Shown here in pieces: positions 50,668-59,225 of a DNA stretch of 64,000 bases (position 1 is its first letter; every line of letters begins with the position of its first letter). The notes beneath the pieces are model-generated. The model saw only the letters and a list, made by a program, of their open reading frames with translations. It was not told the DNA's origin and searched no databases. This DNA comes from Acidobacteriota bacterium (GTDB lineage Bacteria > Acidobacteriota > Holophagae > Holophagales > Holophagaceae), in NCBI GenBank assembly GCA_016192145.1, contig JACPUT010000006.1:186001-250000 (forward strand), in the 5' to 3' direction. The translations under genes were made by a program, and so were the position numbers.

Positions 50668-51904
50668 GGCGCAGGGCCTCCACCACCCGCAGTCGCGCGG
50701 CCTTGAGGCCCGGGAGGAGGGCGCTGAGCTGCAGGGTGGTCTGGAGGAAGAGGAAGGCGGCCACGTACACCATGGGCACGAAGTGGATGAAGAGCTCATA
50801 GCCGTGGCTCGTGCCGGGAGGGGCGGGCATCTGATAGTGCAGGGCGTTCATGCCCGCGCGGAAGAGGAGGGTGAACACGAAACCTGTGAGGCTCCCCGCG
50901 AGGCCCAGGAAGGCGCCCTCCCATTGCAGGAGCGCCACCAACTGGCGGGCCTGGAGGCCCGTGGCGCGCAGCACGCCGAACTCGCGGATGCGCTCCATGA
51001 CGCTCATGAGCAGGGTGTTGGCCGTGGCGAGGAAGACCACGAGGAAGAGGACGAGGCCCATGAAACCGAAGATGGCGAAGTAGAGCATGCGCACCTGCTG
51101 GTAGAAGGCGGCCAGCTGGTGCCAGGGGTGGGCCTCCGTTCCGGGCAGCTCCCGGGCGAAGCGCTCGGCCATGGCATCGGCCCGCTGGGGCTGCTTGAGC
51201 ACCACGCTGAGCCGGCTGCGGGCGCCTTCGGCCTGGAGCAGGAGCTCGGCGGTGTCGAGGCTCACGGTGAGGGCCCGGTCGTTGAGCTCCCGCAGTCCCA
51301 AATCCTGGAGGCCCACGACTTCCACATCCACCGCGTTGAGAGAACCCGCCTTGGTGGTGGACATGAGCGTGAGGGAGGTGCCCACGGTGGCGCCGAGGCT
51401 CTTGGCCAGGCCGATGCCGAGGATGACTTCGCGGGCCTCCGGCTGGGCGGAGAGCCACCGGGAGCCGGCGCCGCCGGGGGCCTTGGAGCCCTCCTTCACG
51501 CGGTCGGCCACGGCCATGTGGGCGGCCTCGCGGGTGGGATCCACGGCGCTCCCGAGGAACGCGACGCTCTTGGGCCCGCTGCTGAGAAGGCCCATGAACT
51601 GGATGCGGGGCAGCACCTCGGCCACCTCGGGATCCTGGCGCAACTTCGCGGCCAGGGTCTCGCCGCCTTCCAGGGCCTTTTCGAGACTGCCCTCTTCGCC
51701 CCCTTCGAGACCGCCCGTGGGCAGGATCTGGACGTGTCCAAGCCCGCCCCGGATGGCGCCGTCGGAAAGGCCCTGGAAGGTCTGGGCCATGAAGCCACCG
51801 GCGAGGCTCAGGGCCGTGAAGCTGGCCACGAGCACGAGGAGGGTGAGCAGGCTGCGGCGGCGCTGGCGCAGGAGGTTGCGGAGGGCGAGGCGGGCGAGGA
51901 TCAC
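50660..51904 (-). CDS. ABC transporter permease (MacB/LolC-like, FtsX fold)
   Basis: A 414-residue inner-membrane protein with one N-terminal membrane helix (about 18-40, SLLTLLVLVASFTALSLAGG), a periplasmic domain of about 220 residues, and three C-terminal helices (ILYF region about 270, LAGSLTGFVFTLLF, VAAFLFLQTTLQLSALLPG). That is the type VII ABC (MacB/LolCDE) layout. The conserved coupling segment is VMERIREFGVLRATGLQARQ. It starts with GTG overlapping the ATPase stop (GTGA). It is likely a lipoprotein or envelope-lipid transporter; the substrate is unknown. Confidence 0.9.
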   Translation of the reverse strand: MILARLALRNLLRQRRRSLLTLLVLVASFTALSLAGGFMAQTFQGLSDGAIRGGLGHVQILPTGGLEGGEEGSLEKALEGGETLAAKLRQDPEVAEVLPRIQFMGLLSSGPKSVAFLGSAVDPTREAAHMAVADRVKEGSKAPGGAGSRWLSAQPEAREVILGIGLAKSLGATVGTSLTLMSTTKAGSLNAVDVEVVGLQDLGLRELNDRALTVSLDTAELLLQAEGARSRLSVVLKQPQRADAMAERFARELPGTEAHPWHQLAAFYQQVRMLYFAIFGFMGLVLFLVVFLATANTLLMSVMERIREFGVLRATGLQARQLVALLQWEGAFLGLAGSLTGFVFTLLFRAGMNALHYQMPAPPGTSHGYELFIHFVPMVYVAAFLFLQTTLQLSALLPGLKAARLRVVEALRHV

Positions 51905-52578
51905 GGGCGCACCTCCAACGCCACGAGGCGTCCATCCACGAGCCGCGCTACGCGATCGGCCCGCCCGATCACCATCGGATCGTGGCTGGCCACGAGGAAG
52001 GCAACGCCGCGCTCCTTGGCGAGGCGGTGCACGAGGTCCATGAGGGGCGCGCCGTGGGCCTGGTCGAGGCTGGCGGTGGGCTCGTCGGCGAGCACCACGG
52101 CGGGGCGGCCGGCGAGGGCCCGGGCGATGGCCACCCGCTGCTGTTGGCCGCCGCTCAGCTCCGTGGGGCGGTGGTGCAGGCGGGGCGTGAGGTCCACGGA
52201 GGCCAGGGCCGCTTCCGCTTGGTGGCGGGCTTCCTCGGTGGAGAGCCCGCGGAGCTGCAGGGGCAGCATCACGTTCTCCAGGGCCGTGAACACGGGCAGG
52301 AGGTTGTGGGCCTGGAACACGAAGCCGAGGCGGTTCAAGCGCAGCTCCGTGCGGGCCCGCTCGGGGAGGGTGGAGACGGCCACGCCCTCCAGGCGCACCT
52401 CGCCGCCATCGGCCTCATCCAGCAGGCCGGCGATCTGCAGCAGCGTCGTCTTGCCGGAACCGGAGGGGCCCGCGAGCACCGTCATCTGGCCCGAAGGCAC
52501 GTCCAGGCTCACGTCGAAGACGCCGGCCTTTTCCCCGCCGGCCTCGTAGGTCCGGGTGATGTTCAAGAGCTGGAGCAT
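51901..52578 (-). CDS. ABC transporter ATP-binding protein (LolD/MacB type)
   Basis: A 225-residue nucleotide-binding subunit: Walker A GPSGSGKTTLL (about 37-47), Q-loop FVFQAHNLLPVFTALENV, signature LSGGQQQRVAIARAL, Walker B VVLADEPTASLD and H-loop FLVASHDP. The sequence around the signature is typical of LolD/FtsE/MacB-type ATPases that pair with FtsX-fold permeases, and the permease gene directly overlaps it. The substrate is not predictable. Confidence 0.94.
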   Translation of the reverse strand: MLQLLNITRTYEAGGEKAGVFDVSLDVPSGQMTVLAGPSGSGKTTLLQIAGLLDEADGGEVRLEGVAVSTLPERARTELRLNRLGFVFQAHNLLPVFTALENVMLPLQLRGLSTEEARHQAEAALASVDLTPRLHHRPTELSGGQQQRVAIARALAGRPAVVLADEPTASLDQAHGAPLMDLVHRLAKERGVAFLVASHDPMVIGRADRVARLVDGRLVALEVRP

Positions 52579-52601
52579 CCTCCCAGATTAGCGGAGGGGG
52601 A

Positions 52602-53126
52602 TCAGCGATGCTCCCGCCCTTCATGCTCTCGGGCCTCCTCGGGCTCGCGGGGCTCTGGGGCCGGGGAGCTTTGGGGATTCGCAGGCCCGGCCACGCCACC
52701 CTGGCCGTAGACGAGCTGCCCACCCGCCTCACCCACCCGATAACCCAGGCCCAGGACGAGGAGGCTGCCGGCGAAGCTCGCGCCCATGAGCCCACGGGAA
52801 GCGCCTGGGCGCCGGGCGAAGGCCCCGGCCGCCACCAGCGCCAGAACTCCGCCAGCGCCCACCAGGAAGAGGTTGGCGGCACGCTCGTGAGCCTCGAGGG
52901 CGGCTTCCGGCACCCGCCCTTCGACCCGGGACTCATCCCGCTCGCCGCTCCAGCGGGCGGCGAACCCGCCTCCGAGGAGGATTCCCTGAAGGGCCAAAGC
53001 AAGGAACCAGGCCCGCTGGGGAAGCCACAGCTTGCGGATGGCGAAACCCAGTCCCAGGAGGATCAGGGGCATCACCACCGCGAGGGCGATGGGCAGGTGG
53101 ACGAGTTTGGGATGAAGGGGAAGCAT
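52602..53126 (-). CDS. DUF2231-like membrane protein
   Basis: A 174-residue protein with four membrane helices (ALAVVMPLILLGLGFAI, AWFLALALQGILLGGGFA, LFLVGAGGVLALVAAGAF, GASFAGSLLVLGLGYRVG). It starts MLPLHPKLVHLPIAL; the HPxxVHxPIAL motif is characteristic of DUF2231 proteins, proposed to bind heme or metal by its histidines. The end is a charged, Glu/Pro-rich tail. GAGGAG lies six bases before the ATG. It precedes the ABC ATPase gene by 23 bases, so it may be first in that operon. Confidence 0.82.
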   Translation of the reverse strand: MLPLHPKLVHLPIALAVVMPLILLGLGFAIRKLWLPQRAWFLALALQGILLGGGFAARWSGERDESRVEGRVPEAALEAHERAANLFLVGAGGVLALVAAGAFARRPGASRGLMGASFAGSLLVLGLGYRVGEAGGQLVYGQGGVAGPANPQSSPAPEPREPEEAREHEGREHR

Positions 53127-53208
53127 GGGGACTCCTCGTAGGGTTCGACTGAACGATGGGGGCTTGGCGTGCCCATGGCCATCCGCCGAATGTGATAGCC
53201 TCCGCCCC

Positions 53209-53493
53209 ATGCCGTTACGCACGTCGGATCCGCTGGATGTGGCATGGGAGCGCAGGCGCTTCGCCCTCTTCGGCGGGCTCTTCATCGGCATCGCCCTGCT
53301 GGTGGGGTTGGATCTGGGGGCCGATGCCCGGGTGGGCAGCACCCCTCGGCACCTCCTGATGGAGGGGGGCATATTCCTACTCGCCACGGTGCGTCAGCAG
53401 GCCCGCAACCTCTACAAGAAGGCGGGGCTGTCAGGCCGCCATGATCTGGCGGCCTTCTTCCTGGAGGATCTGCTCACGCCTCGTAAGGGCTAA
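53209..53493 (+). pseudogene. Internally deleted membrane-LuxR regulator
   Basis: A 94-codon frame. The N-terminal half has one clear membrane helix (RRFALFGGLFIGIALLVGLD) and the start of a second (HLLMEGGIFLLA). It then runs straight into TVRQQARNLYKKAGLSGRHD and LAAFFLEDLL, the recognition helix and end of a LuxR-type HTH, without the first HTH helices or any linker. I infer that a stretch of roughly 80 codons between the second helix and the HTH was lost in frame. No good ribosome-binding site precedes the ATG. It overlaps rimO tail-to-tail by four bases. A short working protein cannot be ruled out. Confidence 0.55.
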
Positions 53494-54863
53494 TGCTTCG
53501 CTTTGAACTCGGCCTCGTAGGCGGCCGTGCTGGCCTCGGTGCCGCCTTCGGTGATCTCGCCCACGAGGTCGTAGGCGTGGGCTTGGGTGATGCGCACGCG
53601 CTGGATGGTGTTGGGCCGGGGCTGGCCGTCCACGATGAGCACGTTGCCGTCGATCTCCGGGGCCTGGCCCTGGTGGCGGCCTTTGGCGATGAGATCCGTC
53701 TCCTCATGGGCGCCCTCCACGAGCACTTCGATGATCTGGCCCACCTTCTCCTGGTTCTTCTCCCGGGCGATCTTCTGCTGGAGTTCCAGGAGCTTCTTCT
53801 TGCGGGCCTCCTTGGTGCGCTTCGGGATGGGGTCGCCCTGGTCGAAGGCCGGGGTGCCCTCCTCGGGGCTGTAGGTGAAGACGCCCACGTGGTCGAAGCG
53901 GGCCTCCTGGATGAAGGCTTTCAGCTCGCCAAACGCCGCCTCATCCTCCCCGGGGAAACCCACGATGAAGTTGGAGCGGATGTGGATACCGGGGATGATC
54001 GTGCGCACCTTGTCGAGCAGCTTCATGAAGCTGGCGCGGGAGCCGCCCCGGGCCATCGCCTTGAGGAGGCCCTGATCCGCGTGCTGCAGGGGCATGTCCA
54101 GGTACTTGGCGCAGTTCGCCGTCTCGGCGATGGCGCGCATCATCCCCTCGCTGAGGCGGTTGGGGTAGGCGTAGTGGACGCGGGTCCACTTCAGGCCCTC
54201 CACCTCGCCCAGGGCGCGGATGAGCTTGCCCAGGGCCTCGGGATCGCCGAAGTCGCGGCCGTAGTCGGTGGTGTCCTGGCCCACGAGGCTGATCTCGAGG
54301 ACCCCCTGGCTGACAAGCTGCCGGGCCTCCGCGACGACGCTTTCGATGCTGCGGCTGCGCTGGGCGCCCCGGAGCTTGGGGATGATGCAGAAGGCGCAGG
54401 AGTGATCGCAACCCTCGCTGATCTTCAGGTAGGCGCTGGCCTTGGGGGTGGTGAGCAGGCGGGGGCTGGCCTCGTCGTAGAGGTAATCGGGGTCGCGGAC
54501 GAGATCCTCCCAACCGGCGCCGCCGATGACCTCGGCGATCTGCTCCACGTCCCGGGTGCCCAGGCAGGCGTCGATCTCGGGCATGCCCTGGATGAGCTCA
54601 TCCCGGTAGCGCTCCACCAGGCAGCCCGCCACGATGAGCTTCTTGCAGACGCCCTTCTCCTTCATGGAGGCGGCTTCCAGGATGGCCTCGATGGATTCCT
54701 GCTTGGCAGCGTCGATGAACCCGCAGGTGTTCACGACGATGACCTCGGCCTCCTCCCGAAGGGGGGTGAGCTGGAAGCCTTTCAGGCGCAGGTGCCCCAG
54801 CATGACCTCGCTATCCACGAGGTTCTTGGGGCAGCCCAATGACATGAATCCGACCTTGGTCAC
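53490..54863 (-). CDS. rimO: Ribosomal protein S12 methylthiotransferase
   Basis: Radical-SAM enzyme that methylthiolates Asp88 of ribosomal protein S12. It has an N-terminal UPF0004 domain (KVGFMSLGCPKNLVDSE, VNTCGFIDAAKQES, with three cluster cysteines) and the radical-SAM CxxxCxxC in KISEGCDHSCAFCIIPKLRG. SNFIVGFPGEDEA and a C-terminal TRAM domain follow. RimO rather than MiaB is supported by GCPKNLVDSE and by GCDHSCAFCIIP. The GTG at 54863 follows GGAG by five bases and gives the usual MTKVGF start; the ATG at 54896 has no such site. Confidence 0.94.
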   Translation of the reverse strand: MTKVGFMSLGCPKNLVDSEVMLGHLRLKGFQLTPLREEAEVIVVNTCGFIDAAKQESIEAILEAASMKEKGVCKKLIVAGCLVERYRDELIQGMPEIDACLGTRDVEQIAEVIGGAGWEDLVRDPDYLYDEASPRLLTTPKASAYLKISEGCDHSCAFCIIPKLRGAQRSRSIESVVAEARQLVSQGVLEISLVGQDTTDYGRDFGDPEALGKLIRALGEVEGLKWTRVHYAYPNRLSEGMMRAIAETANCAKYLDMPLQHADQGLLKAMARGGSRASFMKLLDKVRTIIPGIHIRSNFIVGFPGEDEAAFGELKAFIQEARFDHVGVFTYSPEEGTPAFDQGDPIPKRTKEARKKKLLELQQKIAREKNQEKVGQIIEVLVEGAHEETDLIAKGRHQGQAPEIDGNVLIVDGQPRPNTIQRVRITQAHAYDLVGEITEGGTEASTAAYEAEFKAKH

Positions 54864-54962
54864 GACGACTCCGGCCCCGGGTGTGGGGAACCTCATAGAT
54901 TAACGCGGAGCGTCGATAAAGGGAGCAGGCGATATGCTAGACTCCACCCCCGGAAACCCCAC

Positions 54963-56612
54963 ATGCGAATGATCCTTCAGGTCGATGGCGCCAACCACAA
55001 GGTGGATCTCACCGAGGAAGGCGTGACGATCGGCCGCGGTGACCAGGCCACCATCCGCATCCTGGCCAACGCCGTGTCCCGGGTCCACGCCCGCTTCTTC
55101 ATGCGGGACGGGGCCCCCCATGTCCTCGATCTCAAGTCGTTGAACGGGACGACCTTGAATGGCGCTCCGGTGACCGAGCCCAGGCCCTTCGCCCAGGGCG
55201 ACACCATCCTGCTAGGCGAGGTGATGGTCAAGTGGGTGTCGGACAAGGAGCCCACCGTTCCGGCCAAGGCCCTGAACATGACGGTGTCCCCCAAGTCCGT
55301 TTCCAGTCGCATCTCCTTGGAAGATCGGGCCTTCGATGCCTCGGGCTCCATCGTGGTTCCCCACGCCAGCATCGAGAAGCTGCTGGAGCAGGCCAAGGAG
55401 CAGCCGGCCAAGGATGCCGGGCTCCTCTTCCAGCGCCTGGCGACCATGGCAGGCACCCTGCTTCGGGCTTCCACGCTGCAGGAACTGCTGGCCAGTGTCA
55501 TGGAACTGGTGACCAGCGAGATCCCCTGCCAGCGAGGCTTCATCCTGCTCACGGGGCCGGATGGGGAGCTCATCCCGGAGTACCTGTGGGAGGAGAACCC
55601 GGAAGCCTCGCACCCCCCCATCAGCCGCACCATCGCCCACACCGCCATGAAGGATCGGGTGGCCATCCTCACCACCGATGCCCGCCTGGACCCCCGGTTC
55701 AGCGCCGGGGAGAGCATCAAGATCCACGGCATCACGTCGGCCCTCTGCGCGCCCCTCGTGGTGGAGGATCAGGCCCTGGGCGTGATCTACCTGGAGACGA
55801 GCCTCAGCAAGGGCGGCTTCAAGCGGGAGGATGAGCACCTCCTCAGCGCCATGGCCAACTTCGCGGCCGTGGGCATCCAGCGCGAGCGCGATACCCGCTT
55901 CCGCAACCGGCTGGAGCGCTACCACAGCCCCCAGGTGGTGGAGCAGATCCTGAAGAGCAGCCAAAGCAAGGAGGCGCCAGCCCTTTCGGCCAAACGCTGC
56001 GAGATCAGCGTGCTCTTCGCCGACATCAGCGGCTTCACGCGGATGAGCGAGGGCATGGAACCCCTGAAGCTGGCCGCCATCCTCAACCGCACCTTCGAGG
56101 CCCTGACGGAGCAGATCTTCAGCCGCGGCGGCACGCTGGATAAGTACATCGGCGACGCCATCATGGCCTTCTTCGGGGCCCCCAACCCCGATCCGGACCA
56201 CGCCCAGAACGCCGTGGACGCCGCCATCGCCATGCAGGAGACCATCTTCTTCCTCAACCAGAACCGCCCCGAGGGCTACCCGGAGCTGCAGATGCGCATC
56301 GGCATCAACAGCGGCGAGGCCTTCGCCGGCGACATCGGCTGCGAGAAGCGCATGGACTACACGGTGATGGGCTCCACGGTGAATTTGGCCTCCCGCCTGG
56401 AGAGCGGCGTGGCGAAATCGGGCCAGATCGTGGTGGGTCCCCGCACGGCCACCATCCTCGGCTCGGAATACGATCTTGTGCCGAGGAAGCCCGTGTCCCT
56501 GAAGGGCTTCGAGAACGAGCTCACGCCCTACGAAGTGCACTGGGCCGAGCATGACTCACCCACCATGGAACACGACGTGCCCACGGCGGTGCATCAGATC
56601 GCGGACGCCTGA
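54963..56612 (+). CDS. FHA-GAF-adenylate/guanylate cyclase
   Basis: A 549-residue soluble signalling protein. An FHA phosphothreonine-binding domain (about 1-95, VTIGRGDQATIRI, SRVHARF, LKSLNGTTLNG) is followed by a GAF domain (about 155-320, LQELLASVMELV, ALCAPLVVEDQALGVIYLE) and a class III cyclase domain (about 345-525, ISVLFADISGFTRMSEG, GGTLDKYIGDAIMAFFGAP, RIGINSGEAFAGDIG, DYTVMGSTVNLASRLE). Both metal-binding aspartates (FADISG and YIGDAI) are present, so it is probably active. Whether it makes cAMP or cGMP is unresolved. It is closed by a strong terminator; another FHA protein is encoded 400 bases on. Confidence 0.93.
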   Translation: MRMILQVDGANHKVDLTEEGVTIGRGDQATIRILANAVSRVHARFFMRDGAPHVLDLKSLNGTTLNGAPVTEPRPFAQGDTILLGEVMVKWVSDKEPTVPAKALNMTVSPKSVSSRISLEDRAFDASGSIVVPHASIEKLLEQAKEQPAKDAGLLFQRLATMAGTLLRASTLQELLASVMELVTSEIPCQRGFILLTGPDGELIPEYLWEENPEASHPPISRTIAHTAMKDRVAILTTDARLDPRFSAGESIKIHGITSALCAPLVVEDQALGVIYLETSLSKGGFKREDEHLLSAMANFAAVGIQRERDTRFRNRLERYHSPQVVEQILKSSQSKEAPALSAKRCEISVLFADISGFTRMSEGMEPLKLAAILNRTFEALTEQIFSRGGTLDKYIGDAIMAFFGAPNPDPDHAQNAVDAAIAMQETIFFLNQNRPEGYPELQMRIGINSGEAFAGDIGCEKRMDYTVMGSTVNLASRLESGVAKSGQIVVGPRTATILGSEYDLVPRKPVSLKGFENELTPYEVHWAEHDSPTMEHDVPTAVHQIADA

Positions 56613-56647
56613 ATGGAAACGGAGGCCGTGAGGCCTCCGTTTCCATT
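56612..56647. terminator. Bidirectional terminator after the cyclase gene
   Basis: AATGGAAACGGAGGCC (56612-56627), loop GTGA, GGCCTCCGTTTCCATT (56632-56647): a perfect 16-bp stem between two convergent genes. Confidence 0.88.
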
Positions 56648-56661
56648 CAATGCCCTGGGGT

Positions 56662-56937
56662 TCAGCTCCGATCGCGCAGGGCCGGCCAGTCGCCGAAGGC
56701 GAGGATGCACAAGACGATGATCATGCCCACGCCGGGGATGAGGCAGAGCAGGGCCAGGGCTCCGTTGTGGCCCGCCTTGGTGAAGATCCGCCAGAAGCAG
56801 AAGACCGGGAAGACCATCAAGAGCAGGGCGAAGAGGATGAAGCCCATGCAGCCGAGGCCCATGAGCCCGGCGGCCGCGGCGGCGGCTTCTTCGTTGTGGC
56901 CCTGGAGGAGGGTCATGAGGGGGAGGAGGGCGGTCAT
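56662..56937 (-). CDS. Small hydrophobic membrane protein
   Basis: A 91-residue protein with an Ala-rich N terminus (GHNEEAAAAAAGLMG), one helix (MGFILFALLLMVFPVFCFW), a polar turn RIFTKAGHNGAL and a second helix (ALLCLIPGVGMIIVLCILAF) before GDWPAL. The 'W.IF.KAG..G' turn between two helices resembles small DUF5684-type membrane proteins. GGAG precedes the ATG. It lies between hairpins and downstream of the FHA-RDD gene on the same strand. The function is unknown. Confidence 0.7.
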   Translation of the reverse strand: MTALLPLMTLLQGHNEEAAAAAAGLMGLGCMGFILFALLLMVFPVFCFWRIFTKAGHNGALALLCLIPGVGMIIVLCILAFGDWPALRDRS

Positions 56938-56966
56938 GGGTGCTCCGATGAGGTGGGGTGAATGGA

Positions 56967-56994
56967 AACGGCGCCCATGGGTTCGGGCGCCGTT
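56967..56994. terminator. Hairpin between FHA-RDD gene and small membrane protein gene
   Basis: AACGGCGCCC (56967-56976) pairs with GGGCGCCGTT (56985-56994). It is preceded by AATGGA, as in the cyclase terminator 350 bases away. Confidence 0.7.
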
Positions 56995-57011
56995 GCAGGT
57001 GGGGATAGCGC

Positions 57012-58091
57012 CTAGCGGTCGACCTTGATGACGGTGGTCTTGGAGAAGAGGCAGGGCAGGCTCCGGCGTTCCGACCCCAGGATCATCAGGTAGGGAAGGC
57101 CCAGGAGCATGCCGTTCACCCAGTAGCCCACGAAGCGGAGCACCACCTGGGAGATCTCGAGGGGAGCGGCGGGATTGGCATCGGATACGACCCGCAGCTT
57201 CATGACCTTCTTGCCGATGGTGGCGTGGGTCGTCATGAGGCACCACCCATGGAACACCAACATTGCGATGCCGAGGAAGGGAGCGAGGAAGCACCCGAGC
57301 ACGGGGATGAGCATCACCACCATGTAGACCACCATGCCGATCACGCCATCGATGAGGATAGCCAGCAGGCGGGTGAGGAAGTCGCCGCGCTCACCGGTGG
57401 GGATGGCGGTATCCGGCACGGACGGGAGGAAGCCCTGCAGGAATTCAGGCACGGGGCTGGGGCCGCCGGAGGTCCCGTGATTCGTGAAGTGCCCGAAGCC
57501 CGGGGCCGTGCCCGGATCGTTGGCGCTGGGGGCGATGGGGGCGGGGGCCGCGGAGGGAAGGGGGGGCGCCGGCATGGGGACGGGAGGCATGGGCGCGGGC
57601 GCCGGAGGCACGGGAGCCAAGGCGATGGGGGCGGCCTCGGTGGGGACCACCGGATTGGGACCCGTGGGCTGCTTCTCCGGCGCGGCGGGTTCGGCGGGGG
57701 TGCCGCCGGCGTGGATGGCGGCCATCTGCTCGGGGCTCATGCGCACGGTGCCCAGGGGATTGGAAGGCACGGGAATCTGAATGGCCACGGTGGCGCCCTG
57801 CTCGTCGGCGGGGCTGGAGTAGGTCATCTGGATCTGGCCCAAGGTGATGCGATCGCCATCCCGCAGCGGGCTGCTCTGCACCCGGGAGCCGTTCAGCAGC
57901 ACGCCATTGCTGCTTTGGAGATCCTGGATCTCGTAGCCGTTGCCCACCTTGCGGAGCACGCAGTGGTGCCTGGAAATGCTGGGGTCAGGCAGCCGGAGCG
58001 TGTTATCCAGCTCCCGGCCGATGTGCACTTCAGCGTCCAGCATTTCGAACTCGCGGACGCCGGAACTCTCGTGAACCAGCAGTTTGGCCAT
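57012..58091 (-). CDS. FHA-RDD membrane protein
   Basis: A 359-residue protein. An N-terminal FHA domain (about 1-95, VHIGRELDNTLRLPDPSISR, HHCVLRK, LQSSNGVLLNGSRV) is followed by a long Pro/Ala-rich linker (about 120-205) and a C-terminal RDD membrane domain (about 230-355). The latter has ERGDFLTRLLAILIDG, helices around VVYMVVMLIPVLGCFLAPFL and the conserved HATIGKKVMKLRVVS. FHA domains bind phosphothreonine, so this may bring a phosphoprotein to the membrane. It is convergent with the cyclase gene (also FHA) and divergent from the MglA-like GTPase gene. Confidence 0.88.
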   Translation of the reverse strand: MAKLLVHESSGVREFEMLDAEVHIGRELDNTLRLPDPSISRHHCVLRKVGNGYEIQDLQSSNGVLLNGSRVQSSPLRDGDRITLGQIQMTYSSPADEQGATVAIQIPVPSNPLGTVRMSPEQMAAIHAGGTPAEPAAPEKQPTGPNPVVPTEAAPIALAPVPPAPAPMPPVPMPAPPLPSAAPAPIAPSANDPGTAPGFGHFTNHGTSGGPSPVPEFLQGFLPSVPDTAIPTGERGDFLTRLLAILIDGVIGMVVYMVVMLIPVLGCFLAPFLGIAMLVFHGWCLMTTHATIGKKVMKLRVVSDANPAAPLEISQVVLRFVGYWVNGMLLGLPYLMILGSERRSLPCLFSKTTVIKVDR

Positions 58092-58264
58092 CGCTTACCT
58101 CGGTTGGGTTGACGCAGGCAGTCTAAGCGGAGTCACGGAAGATTCCAAGGAATTGGCGGCGGGTCCGGGGCCGAGGGCCAGGCGGCTTGACCTTGCCAAG
58201 TGGATGAGCCTGCTTGACCTCCCATCCCGAGGGGTGCAGGCTGACACGAGGAACCGGAGGCGGC

Positions 58265-59146
58265 ATGGTGCTTTTCAACGCGGCCACGAAGGAGTTGACG
58301 GCGAAAATCGTCTACTACGGGCCGGGTCTGTGCGGGAAGACGACGAATCTCCAGCACATCTACGACACGATGCCTCAGGACGGGCGGGGCAAGATGCTGA
58401 GCCTCGCCACCCAGACGGACCGCACGCTCTTCTTCGACTTCCTGCCCATCGAGCTGGGCACGATCCGGGGCATGAAGACCCGCATCCAGCTCTACACGGT
58501 GCCCGGCCAGGTCTTTTACGACGCCACCCGCAAGCTGGTGCTGCGCGGGGCCGACGCCGTGGTGTTCGTGGCGGATTCCCAGGCGCCCGCCCTGGAGTCC
58601 AACAAGGAGAGCTTTCAAAACCTCATCGATAACCTCAAGGATCAGGGCGCGGAGCTGGCGAAGACCCCCCACGTCATCCAGTGGAACAAGCGGGATACGC
58701 CCAACGCGCTGCCCGTGGCCACCCTGAACCAGGAGATCAACCGCTTCGGCGTCCCCACCTTCGAGGCCTGCGCCATGAAGGGCGAGGGCGTGAAGGAGAC
58801 CTTGAGCGGCGTGGCCAAGCTCGTGCTCAAGAGCCTGGCGGACAAGTACGGTGGCGGCGTGGTGGAAACCCCCATGCCGGCGGCCCTGACCCCCAAGGCT
58901 CCGCCCCTTCCGGCCGCCCCGCCCCCCATCGCCCACCCGGCCACCAAGCCCCTGGAAGTCGAGGAACTGGGTGTGCCCGACATGCTGGAGGAGATCGAGG
59001 AGCTGCCTTCCGAGGGCGCCCGAAAGACCTACCAGACCCAGCACCTGCCCCACAATTCCGTGGTGGAAGTGCCCGTGGTGCTGGACCGGAGCCTCTTCAG
59101 CGGGGAAGGCCCCGTCGAGATCAAGCTGAAGCTGTACTTGAAGTAG
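58265..59146 (+). CDS. MglA-like Ras-type GTPase with C-terminal extension
   Basis: A 293-residue small GTPase of the MglA group, which sets cell polarity and drives motility in myxobacteria. G motifs: P-loop YYGPGLCGKTTNLQ, the switch region LFFDFLPIELG, YTVPGQVFYDATRKLVLRGA, and NKRD for guanine specificity. MglA is usually about 195 residues; here about 95 more follow, a Pro-rich linker and an end domain (HNSVVEVPVVLDRSLFSGEG). GGAGG lies four bases before the ATG. No mglB (Roadblock) gene is adjacent. Confidence 0.9.
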   Translation: MVLFNAATKELTAKIVYYGPGLCGKTTNLQHIYDTMPQDGRGKMLSLATQTDRTLFFDFLPIELGTIRGMKTRIQLYTVPGQVFYDATRKLVLRGADAVVFVADSQAPALESNKESFQNLIDNLKDQGAELAKTPHVIQWNKRDTPNALPVATLNQEINRFGVPTFEACAMKGEGVKETLSGVAKLVLKSLADKYGGGVVETPMPAALTPKAPPLPAAPPPIAHPATKPLEVEELGVPDMLEEIEELPSEGARKTYQTQHLPHNSVVEVPVVLDRSLFSGEGPVEIKLKLYLK

Positions 59147-59186
59147 GCCGGAGGCTTCAGGCCGGAGACTGGAGGAGAAGCTCCGG
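59145..59186. repeat. Tandem-repeat-armed hairpin F (short form)
   Basis: Two direct copies of AGGCCGGAG (59145 and 59159), the second continuing ACTGGAGGAGAAG, then CTCCGG (59181-59186). CCGGAG at 59162-59167 pairs with it. It resembles one arm of the element at 36605-36729 with a much reduced partner arm. It lies between the GTPase gene and gltX. Confidence 0.5.
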
Positions 59187-59225
59187 GCGGGAACGGGCAT
59201 ACTGGAGCATTCGCCTGGAATGCCC

